DNA from: CAZPWQ01 sp964590495
GTDB lineage: Bacteria > Bacteroidota > Rhodothermia > Balneolales > Balneolaceae
DNA length: 5,985 nucleotides
Assembly (NCBI GenBank): GCA_964590495.1
Contig: CAZPWQ010000171.1
Span: 1-5,985, forward strand
Reading direction: 5' to 3'
Notes under the pieces: model-generated
What the model was told of the DNA's origin: nothing
Databases searched by the model: none
What the model saw: only the letters and a program-made list of their open reading frames with translations
Program-made: the position numbers and the translations under genes
Part shown: positions 1 through 4,891 of the stretch, in pieces
How the letters are laid out: each line of letters begins with the position of its first letter
How positions within the stretch are numbered: position 1 is the first letter of the stretch

Positions 1-2
1 TG

Positions 3-140
3 GTACTGCAGCTGCTCTTTGTCTGGAAGATGATGCCGGAAACCAAAAATAAAACTCTGGAAGAGCTGGAGGATTTTCTGTTGCCAAAAGATGAAGAATT
101 TGGTGAGGACCTCGGCGAGGTTAAGACAGAAAAATTCTAA
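3..140 (+). CDS. Sugar-porter MFS transporter, C-terminal end only (partial)
   Basis: This is the last 45 codons of a gene that begins before the window; it stays open from position 3 and stops at TAA 138-140. The fragment starts with a hydrophobic stretch (VLQLLFVW), the end of a last membrane helix. It continues with PETKNKTLEELE at fragment residues 12-23. That is a close copy of the PETKGKTLEEIE signature found just after the twelfth helix in the sugar-porter family of the major facilitator superfamily (XylE/GLUT type). Family knowledge makes the protein an inner-membrane symporter or facilitator for a monosaccharide or polyol; the substrate cannot be read from the tail. An acidic cytoplasmic tail of about 20 residues (PKDEEFGEDLGE) follows. 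The gene after it starts 154 bp downstream behind its own likely promoter, so they need not be co-transcribed. The family call is strong despite the short fragment. Confidence 0.85.
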   Translation, partial: VLQLLFVWKMMPETKNKTLEELEDFLLPKDEEFGEDLGEVKTEKF

Positions 141-187
141 TTCCTTCAAGTATAGTGGTTGGAATCTGTAACCTGTAAATGATCCAA

Positions 188-200
188 CAGCACTATGCTG
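188..200 (+). terminator. Small perfect hairpin after the MFS gene, possible weak terminator
   Basis: CAGCA at 188-192 and TGCTG at 196-200 pair perfectly around a three-base loop, 48 bp after the transporter stop codon. There is no T-run behind it, so an intrinsic terminator is doubtful. It lies just before the proposed -35 element of the next gene, so it could equally be chance or an operator. Confidence 0.2.
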
Positions 201-201
201 C

Positions 202-230
202 TTGCAACTGTGAACTTAAAAATCTATTAT
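202..230 (+). promoter_or_regulatory. Candidate sigma70-like promoter for the winged-helix gene
   Basis: TTGCAA at 202-207 (4 of 6 matches to TTGACA) and TATTAT at 225-230 (5 of 6 to TATAAT) are separated by exactly 17 bp. Transcription would begin near 237 and give a leader of roughly 58 nt before the ATG at 295. The element is seen directly; its use is inferred. Bacteroidota often use a different -33/-7 consensus, which lowers confidence. Confidence 0.4.
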
Positions 231-248
231 ATCTGCTAAATAAGATTA

Positions 249-277
249 CTGTCTATACAGGTTCATCTGTATTTTTT
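249..277 (+). promoter_or_regulatory. Leader hairpins with T-run, attenuator-like
   Basis: Two short stems compete for the same bases. CTGT 249-252 can pair with ACAG 257-260. Alternatively TACAG 256-260 pairs with CTGTA 267-271, which is directly followed by six T (272-277). The second form has the shape of a very weak intrinsic terminator (5 bp, two G-C pairs) and sits 17 bp before the ATG at 295. It may be the terminator of the upstream transporter, an attenuator, or chance. Confidence 0.22.
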
Positions 278-294
278 CATCCAGATCATGAAAT

Positions 295-930
295 ATGAGT
301 ACAAGTCCCAATTCCATTTCTCCGAGAAGGGCCAAGATAATTAATGTTTTAAAGGAAGCAGGAGAAGCTCTGCAGATACGGGAAATCGTCGAACGCACAG
401 GACTGGATTATAATAATGCCAGGAGCGCGTTATCAGAAATGACGACCATGGATCTCCTGGTCAGGGTGCATCGGGGTGTTTACGACCTGCCTGAAAGAGT
501 TGAAAAGGAGAAGATGGAATCTCCTGATCATCCGCTGCACAAGATCCTGCTCAATCAACAAATTCTGAAGGTCCTGCTGAATATCGTTATCACCAACAAG
601 GCTTTGATGGAGACCTTACTGCTGGGTCAGCAGGAAATCATTCGCACGTTACGCCTGATCAGCCCTGATGATAAAGAGGGAGAAGATGCAATCAACAATC
701 TTGAAAAAGTTTTTGAACAACGGGTTGAGTGGCATTTCGATATCGCTGCCGAACAAGTCACAGAACAATACACGAAGCTGCCCGAGGAGGTATTTGATGT
801 ATTGGTTGCACCCCTAACACGTGACAAAGACAAAGAAGGTGGAAGCCTGCTTTCGCAGTTAAAAGTAAAACAAAAACAGCGCCGAAAGCGTCAATCCAAA
901 TCTGATAAGGAGACTTCAAAAGAAGAATAA
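295..930 (+). CDS. Winged helix-turn-helix protein with an unknown C-terminal region
   Basis: The 211-residue product probably binds DNA as a cytoplasmic regulator, but its target and signal are unknown. Residues 10-66 read as a winged helix-turn-helix: a basic first helix (PRRAKIINVLKEAG), a second helix (IREIVERTGLD), a recognition helix around 39-53 (YNNARSALSEMTTMD) and a beta wing (LLVRVHRGVYDLPE). The pattern ending in an RGVY-type wing resembles MarR-like domains and the N-terminal helix-turn-helix of AbiEi-type regulators; this is similarity by eye only. Residues 80-120 are leucine/isoleucine-rich and probably helical, perhaps for dimerisation. Residues 124-175 are mixed and acidic. 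The last 25 residues are highly charged, with a KQKQRRKRQSK cluster. I recognise no ligand or enzyme domain. The ATG at 295 lacks a clear Shine-Dalgarno; it is used because the helix-turn-helix starts about ten residues in. No toxin-like partner follows: the next 328 bp have no gene. The gene call is firm and the function open. Confidence 0.8.
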   Translation: MSTSPNSISPRRAKIINVLKEAGEALQIREIVERTGLDYNNARSALSEMTTMDLLVRVHRGVYDLPERVEKEKMESPDHPLHKILLNQQILKVLLNIVITNKALMETLLLGQQEIIRTLRLISPDDKEGEDAINNLEKVFEQRVEWHFDIAAEQVTEQYTKLPEEVFDVLVAPLTRDKDKEGGSLLSQLKVKQKQRRKRQSKSDKETSKEE

Positions 931-1258
931 AAAAATCCTCATCCTATTAACGATTGCAGCCTTGAAGCCGATTAGATAGAAATGGCAGTGATGGTGGTTT
1001 CATCTATCTGACCTATCCGACAGCCATTCTTATTTTCTCCTCTCTTAGTTGAAGCATCCGGTTTTCTTCAGTTAAACAACATTAAATTTTTTTAATAAGC
1101 ACTCTATGCTAGCCTAAAAAAGGTTTTTCCGAATCAAATAATGACGTCACCTACTTGTTGCCCGCGATGTAATTATCTATATTTGTCGGAATTGATTCAG
1201 TTCCCGGGATGAGATGAACTGATTTGTTATAATTACTACATAAAGTATTGGGATTGAA
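931..1258. other. 328-bp gap between the winged-helix and DUF5916 genes
   Basis: I see no gene here. The stretch is A/T-rich. It contains AGATAGA 974-980 against TCTATCT 1003-1009 (7-bp stem, 22-nt loop), an A/T-only hairpin near 1082-1098, an 8-bp palindrome TGACGTCA at 1142-1149, and an inverted repeat with a TATAAT box close to the next gene, listed separately. None is a convincing intrinsic terminator for the upstream gene. Confidence 0.6.
1197..1233 (+). promoter_or_regulatory. Inverted repeat next to a TATAAT box, candidate operator/promoter of the DUF5916 gene
   Basis: TCAGTTC at 1197-1203 and GAACTGA at 1216-1222 form a perfect 7-bp inverted repeat around 12 bp that begin with the end of a CCCGGG palindrome (1203-1208). 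A perfect TATAAT follows at 1228-1233, 25 bp before the ATG at 1259. No -35 hexamer sits at the expected 16-18 bp. A repressor or activator site overlapping the promoter is a reasonable inference; a 5' RNA hairpin is not, since it would lie upstream of transcription start. Confidence 0.3.
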
Positions 1259-3457
1259 ATGGTATTACATTTTCTGTTGTGCATGGGAATATTTCTTCAA
1301 ATGCCTTCTCAGGGTGATATGACAGAACCGATGGTTATAAAGCGGATCGACCATACTATTAAAATAGACGGCAAAGTTAACGAACCGGTGTGGGAGTCGG
1401 TTGAACCATTGCCTCTTGTTACGTATGAACCTGTTGCCGGACTTCCCCCTTCAGAAAACACCGAAGTACGGATCGCCTATGACAGTGATTATATCTATGT
1501 TTCCGTTCGGGCATATGACTCTAACCCCTCTCAAATACGCATCAATTCATTGTACAGGGATCGGCTAAGCGGTGATGATCTCTTCCACATTCTTCTCGAT
1601 ACCTATAACGACAATGAATCTGCACTCGCATTTACCATTACTCCTTCCGGAGCCAAAAGGGATGCTGCGATATCAAATGACGGTGAGGGGCCGAATGCTC
1701 TCAATGCAGATTTTAATACGTACTGGGATGTAGCCACGCAGGTGGACAGCAGGGGATGGTTCGCCGAAGTCAGGATTCCTTTTTCCAGCATTGGGTTTCA
1801 GGATCAGAATGGGAGGGTGGTCATGGGGTTATTCGTCCAGCGGGGTATTTCCCGGAAAAATGAACGGATTACGTTTCCTGAAGTTCCGGCAGATATTGCA
1901 CGCGCTTATTTCAAACCTTCACTGGCACACAAAATCGCTTTCAACGATATATACAGTCAGCGCCCTTTTCATTTCACACCTTATGTCACCGGAGGGATGA
2001 ATCAGAGGCATCTGTTAAATGACCAGCAGACCGGCTTTTCCAGGTCCGACAGCCACGAACTGGATGCGGGATTTGATCTTAAGTACGGACTGACAAATAA
2101 TCTCACCCTCGATCTCACTGTCAATACCGATTTTGCACAGGCTGAGGCCGATGAGCAGCAGGTAAACCTGACGCGCTTCAACCTCTTCTTTCCCGAAAAG
2201 AGACAGTTTTTTCAGGAACGATCAGGTGTTTTTGAATTTAATACAGGAAATAACGGCCGGCTTTTTCACAGCCGAAGAATTGGACTGACAGAATCCGGAG
2301 AGCCATTAACTATTCTTGGCGGAGGCAGATTAACCGGTCGCATCGGTTCCTGGGATATCGGTGTGCTGAACATGCAGACAGATAAGTATCAGGATAAACC
2401 ATCCGAGAATTTTGGTGTAATCAGAATCCGGCGACAGGTTTTCAATCCTTACTCATACGCCGGCGGTATGGCTACCTCCCGGTTAGATGCTGATGGCTCA
2501 TATAACCTCGCATACGGTATAGATGGTTCGGCACGCCTTGGCGGCGATGACTACTTTACCTGGGCATGGGCACAATCTGTAGCAGAAGAAACGATTGATC
2601 TCTCTCCCATGTCGACGACGCGTATGCGATTATTCTGGGAGCGCCGAACGAGAGATGGATTTGCCTGGAAATCTACTGTCAGCCGTTCAGGAGAGGCTTA
2701 TAATCCGGGTATTGGATTTATACCCCGGCTTAATTATTGGCATGCCGGCCAGGTACTTAACTATGGATGGATACTTGAAGAGAATCCCGTATTACAACTA
2801 CATGCCGTAGAAATGTCGGGAGATATCTATTGGAGTGCTACCGATCACAATCTGGAATCAATAGCAGCAGGGCCGAAATGGAGTGCGACGACGAAGCTTG
2901 GCGACCAGATTGATGCCGAAATCACCTGGTATTATGAAGACATTCGGGAAGCACTGCCACTTCTTGGCCGGACCGCCATTCCTCCCGGACAATATGAATT
3001 TGTAAGAGGTGTGGCAGGTTATCGGATGACATCCAGCCGGCTCCTTAGAACCCGCATTGAAGCAGATTTTGGGTCCTTTTACGGTGGATGGAGATTCACA
3101 TCAACTCTTTCGCCCACCTGGAATATTTCAAAACACCTCGAACTGGAGGGGACTTATCTGTACAACCTGCTCAATGTACCGTACGAGGAAGATCAATTTG
3201 CTGTTCACATTGGTCAGCTGAAAGTAAGGACAGCTTTAAACACGCACTTGTCAACAAACGCATTTTTCCAGTTAAACTCTACGGCTCATATTATTTCGAC
3301 AAATATCCGGTTCAGATATAACTTCAGGGATGGTAACGATTTATGGATAGTCTATAACGAAGGAATGAATACCAACCGCGGCCGTATAGATCATATGCTT
3401 CCGCGTACAGATGCACGGACAATACTCGTTAAATACACACATACATTTCATTGGTAA
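1259..3457 (+). CDS. DUF5916 outer-membrane protein with N-terminal CBM9-like domain
   Basis: The 732-residue product has the two-part build of the DUF5916 family. Residues 27-215 form a CBM9-like beta-sandwich: IDGKVNEPVWE at 37-47, the VRIAYDSDYIYVSVRAYD strand pair at 70-87, and WFAEVRIPFSSIGF at 167-180. The family hallmark is at about 285-320: NTDFAQAEADEQQVNLTRF followed by FFPEKRQFFQE. From about 235 onward, alternating aromatic/polar strands indicate an outer-membrane beta-barrel, and the chain ends in THTFHW with a terminal aromatic, as barrel-assembly signals do. The family is usually about 700-850 residues, so this copy is complete. Its role is not established; the fold suggests binding or passage of a carbohydrate or other polymer at the cell surface. 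The N-terminus (MVLHFLLCMGIFLQMPSQ) is hydrophobic like a signal peptide but has no Lys or Arg before the core. In-frame TAA at 1241-1243 and no other ATG between leave 1259 as the only ATG start. Ribosome-binding support is weak. Confidence 0.92.
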   Translation: MVLHFLLCMGIFLQMPSQGDMTEPMVIKRIDHTIKIDGKVNEPVWESVEPLPLVTYEPVAGLPPSENTEVRIAYDSDYIYVSVRAYDSNPSQIRINSLYRDRLSGDDLFHILLDTYNDNESALAFTITPSGAKRDAAISNDGEGPNALNADFNTYWDVATQVDSRGWFAEVRIPFSSIGFQDQNGRVVMGLFVQRGISRKNERITFPEVPADIARAYFKPSLAHKIAFNDIYSQRPFHFTPYVTGGMNQRHLLNDQQTGFSRSDSHELDAGFDLKYGLTNNLTLDLTVNTDFAQAEADEQQVNLTRFNLFFPEKRQFFQERSGVFEFNTGNNGRLFHSRRIGLTESGEPLTILGGGRLTGRIGSWDIGVLNMQTDKYQDKPSENFGVIRIRRQVFNPYSYAGGMATSRLDADGSYNLAYGIDGSARLGGDDYFTWAWAQSVAEETIDLSPMSTTRMRLFWERRTRDGFAWKSTVSRSGEAYNPGIGFIPRLNYWHAGQVLNYGWILEENPVLQLHAVEMSGDIYWSATDHNLESIAAGPKWSATTKLGDQIDAEITWYYEDIREALPLLGRTAIPPGQYEFVRGVAGYRMTSSRLLRTRIEADFGSFYGGWRFTSTLSPTWNISKHLELEGTYLYNLLNVPYEEDQFAVHIGQLKVRTALNTHLSTNAFFQLNSTAHIISTNIRFRYNFRDGNDLWIVYNEGMNTNRGRIDHMLPRTDARTILVKYTHTFHW

Positions 3458-3475
3458 ATGAAGAAAAATGGAAAG

Positions 3476-3494
3476 AACATGTCACTAACATGTT
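3476..3494 (+). terminator. Hairpin after the DUF5916 gene, possible terminator
   Basis: AACATGT 3476-3482 and ACATGTT 3488-3494 form a perfect 7-bp stem with a 5-nt loop, 19 bp after the stop codon. The tail (GCTTTACTAA) is only weakly T-rich and the stem has two G-C pairs, so termination would be inefficient. Its position fits a 3' end structure of the DUF5916 message. Confidence 0.35.
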
Positions 3495-3503
3495 GCTTTA
3501 CTA

Positions 3504-3571
3504 ACAATTAAATTGTAATTAAATTAACTGCTAAGCAGAGGACATCTTGAAGTTGAAAAGAGATTGCTCTT
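3504..3571. repeat. Three short inverted repeats in the leader region of the membrane-protein gene
   Basis: Three perfect inverted repeats follow one another: ACAATT/AATTGT at 3504-3516 (1-bp centre), CTGCT/AGCAG at 3528-3538 (1-bp centre) and AAGAG/CTCTT at 3558-3571 (4-nt loop). The one-base centres of the first two suit protein-binding half sites better than RNA hairpins. The last lies 14 bp before the ribosome-binding site at 3586-3590. No clear promoter was found, so their role is open. Confidence 0.3.
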
Positions 3572-3585
3572 GCTTTCTAAAACTG

Positions 3586-3590
3586 AAGGA
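3586..3590 (+). promoter_or_regulatory. Ribosome-binding site (AAGGA) fixing the start at 3599
   Basis: AAGGA lies eight bases before the ATG at 3599, a good Shine-Dalgarno distance. It is the only clear ribosome-binding site of the four gene starts in the window and supports the chosen start of the membrane protein. Confidence 0.65.
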
Positions 3591-3598
3591 ACAAAACT

Positions 3599-4552
3599 AT
3601 GGCATTCGCAACTGATACAGAATCACGAATTGATCCTTTCATACAGGAATACAATACACGAAAGCGCCTCCTGTTCGGTTTTACCGTAATGGCTGTGGGA
3701 ATCCTTATTGCGGGATTCTGGAACTATCACCTGGTGGATGGCTTTGGCCGTGACTTTATTGCCGGTCAAACGATTGGTGACACCGGAGCTCTGGCTGGAA
3801 CATACAGTGAAAATGGCAGCAGTTTCGGATTTATTTTTGCGGCAATCGCAGGGCTGGCGGCTACATTCACCGCCTGTAACTGCGTGGCATTTGCCATGAT
3901 TCCCGGACTGGCCTGTTCCACAGATAAACAGGCGACGCGAAAAACGGCTATCAATGCCATCACCGCTTTTGTAACACCGGTTATTCTGGTGGGAGGGGCT
4001 TACGGAATTTTTGTGGGTTTTCTGGGTCCGGACGGGGTAGCCGCCATCAACGAACGCCCGGTCCGTATTGCCCAGGCCCAGACGGTGTTTTCGATCATCG
4101 GAGTAATCATGCTTTTTTGGGGATTCCTGGAGCTCGGTTTCTTCAAAAAATTAACACGACGGCTCTCTCCACTGACCCAGAATTTTTTCAGTTCCTCTAC
4201 TACAAAAGCAGCACTTATGGGCTTCCTGGTGGGACTTTTTGCAGTGGGCCGGCCCTTTCCCGTATTCAGGGAATTTATGACCTATGCAGCAACCGCCCAA
4301 AGTCCGACATACGGAGCCGGTGTCATGATCATTCACGGACTGGGACAAATTACAGTACTGCTTCTGCTATTCTTTACTCTTGTCTATTTTGCCGGCAACA
4401 AAATGGTGCGCTGGTCATCAGAAAAGCCAAACCAGCCCAGGATGTTGACAGCACTCGCCCTGCTTGGGGGCGGAGCTTATTTTGTCTTTTACTGGGGCAT
4501 CGCCTTTGTTTACGACATCGGACGCTGGGGCTTCAAAATGGGATGGTACTGA
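3599..4552 (+). CDS. Polytopic inner-membrane protein, CcdA/DsbD-like layout with atypical cysteines
   Basis: The 317-residue product is an inner-membrane protein with about six or seven helices, roughly at 23-41, 76-104, 117-144, 162-182, 203-216, 238-266 and 283-305. A basic N-terminal patch (RKR 21-23) suggests a cytoplasmic start, and residues 42-75 form an outer loop. The segment AGLAATFTACNCVAFAMIPGLAC (84-106) resembles the first CcdA/DsbD core helix, with its Ser-Pro-Cys and Pro-Gly motif. The segment MGFLVGLFAVGRPFPVFREF (207-226) sits where the second repeat of that fold would carry its partner cysteine. CcdA-type proteins pass electrons across the membrane through one cysteine in each repeat. 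Here Cys93, Cys95 and Cys106 are all in the first repeat and the second has GRPFP, so the standard mechanism is not conserved. It may be a divergent thiol carrier, or a transporter in the LysE-like fold such as a metal or small-molecule exporter. No cytochrome c or thioredoxin gene is adjacent. The gene is certain; the family call is tentative. Confidence 0.88.
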   Translation: MAFATDTESRIDPFIQEYNTRKRLLFGFTVMAVGILIAGFWNYHLVDGFGRDFIAGQTIGDTGALAGTYSENGSSFGFIFAAIAGLAATFTACNCVAFAMIPGLACSTDKQATRKTAINAITAFVTPVILVGGAYGIFVGFLGPDGVAAINERPVRIAQAQTVFSIIGVIMLFWGFLELGFFKKLTRRLSPLTQNFFSSSTTKAALMGFLVGLFAVGRPFPVFREFMTYAATAQSPTYGAGVMIIHGLGQITVLLLLFFTLVYFAGNKMVRWSSEKPNQPRMLTALALLGGGAYFVFYWGIAFVYDIGRWGFKMGWY

Positions 4553-4553
4553 T

Positions 4554-4593
4554 ACTCCAATCTTCCAACATTCCAGTACTCCAGTATTCCAAT
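4554..4593. repeat. Five tandem copies of an octamer, consensus aYTCCARt
   Basis: Five consecutive 8-bp units read ACTCCAAT, CTTCCAAC, ATTCCAGT, ACTCCAGT and ATTCCAAT with no spacing errors. TCCA is invariant and the other positions vary mostly by transitions (C/T, A/G). The array starts two bases after the stop codon of the membrane-protein gene. The divergence among units points to an old or mutating microsatellite-like array; function unknown. Confidence 0.85.
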
Positions 4594-4598
4594 AAAGC

Positions 4599-4610
4599 TA
4601 CACTAGTGTA
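4599..4610. repeat. Perfect 12-bp palindrome TACACTAGTGTA
   Basis: TACACTAGTGTA is fully self-complementary with no spacer and begins six bases after the octamer array. A palindrome without a loop suits a dimeric DNA-binding protein more than an RNA hairpin. ACACTAGT, its left eight bases, recurs at 4757-4764. Confidence 0.6.
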
Positions 4611-4631
4611 ATGAATTAGTAAATAAGCAGT

Positions 4632-4658
4632 CTAATTATCTGACTAAAGATAGATTAG
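4632..4658 (+). repeat. A/T-rich bulged stem-loop
   Basis: CTAATTATCT (4632-4641) can pair with AGATAGATTAG (4648-4658) around a 6-nt loop, leaving one unpaired base. It could help end the membrane-protein message but is A/T-rich and has no T-run, so it is weak. Confidence 0.3.
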
Positions 4659-4669
4659 GGCAACAAAAA

Positions 4670-4697
4670 ATCCCCCTTTGAAGGGGGTTAGGGGGAT
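4670..4697. repeat. C5/G5 palindromic element, dispersed-repeat type; terminator-like on the minus strand
   Basis: Two stems share the same left arm. The inner one pairs CCCCCT 4672-4677 with AGGGGG 4682-4687 (loop TTGA). The outer one pairs ATCCCCCT 4670-4677 with AGGGGGAT 4690-4697 (12-nt loop). On the minus strand the inner hairpin is followed by ATTTTTTG (from 4664-4671), a good intrinsic-terminator shape, although no minus-strand gene ends here. From general knowledge, C5/G5 elements of the form CCCCCTTTGAAGGGGG are common interspersed palindromes in many bacterial genomes and give translated stretches such as PLTPFKGG. That this copy belongs to such a family in this genome is inference. 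Confidence 0.6.
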
Positions 4698-4891
4698 GAC
4701 AGGAAAAAGCAGTATCGACAATGCAGCATTCATTAGTTTATCAATTAGAAACCGTGACACTAGTAATATGCTGCCCGGGGTATAAATTCCAATCTGATTT
4801 GGATGAAACGCCATATTTTTATTGCATCTTTTCTGACATTTACTCTGATTAACCCTATTATTGCCTGTTTTCATTTGAATAAACCACACGT

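Larger units (their letters stand above)
4553..4891. other. 339-bp repeat-rich gap before the decarboxylase gene
   Basis: No gene is supported here. From left to right it holds five tandem octamers (4554-4593), a 12-bp palindrome (4599-4610), a bulged A/T-rich stem (4632-4658), a C5/G5 palindromic element (4670-4697) and a 5-bp inverted repeat TCCAA/TTGGA (4788-4803). The final 90 bp before the ATG at 4892 are A/T-rich with no promoter I can defend. The minus-strand open frame 4644-4889 runs through the palindromic element and looks spurious. Confidence 0.6.

Noticed and set aside
627..833. Minus-strand 68-codon frame inside the winged-helix gene
   Set aside because: Antisense shadow, rich in Ser/Cys/Arg, without a start signal or recognisable domain.
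295..930. Antitoxin half of an AbiE-type toxin-antitoxin pair
   Set aside because: No nucleotidyltransferase-like partner gene follows or overlaps; the next 328 bp contain no credible reading frame.
1142..1149. TGACGTCA palindrome as a regulatory site
   Set aside because: A single 8-bp palindrome over 100 bp from the start codon, with no second copy in the window, is too easily chance.
1259..3457. TonB-dependent receptor or glycoside hydrolase
   Set aside because: No TonB box or plug domain and no catalytic motif are visible; the CBM9-like domain plus the NTDFAQAEAD and FFPEKRQFF segments fit DUF5916.
3599..4552. Genuine CcdA cytochrome c biogenesis protein
   Set aside because: The second-half cysteine required for the known mechanism is absent and no cytochrome c maturation genes are adjacent, so only a CcdA-like layout is claimed.
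4554..4593. CRISPR array
   Set aside because: Units are 8 bp, contiguous and without spacers; no cas gene is near.
4117..4611. Plus-strand 164-codon open frame overlapping the membrane-protein gene
   Set aside because: It lies in another frame of the well-supported membrane protein, and its end (LQSSNIPVLQYSN) is the translated octamer array.
4644..4889. Minus-strand 81-codon open frame ending in PLTPFKGGFFVAL
   Set aside because: The terminal part is just the translation of the C5/G5 palindrome and the rest has no domain, no ribosome-binding site and biased composition typical of non-coding DNA.
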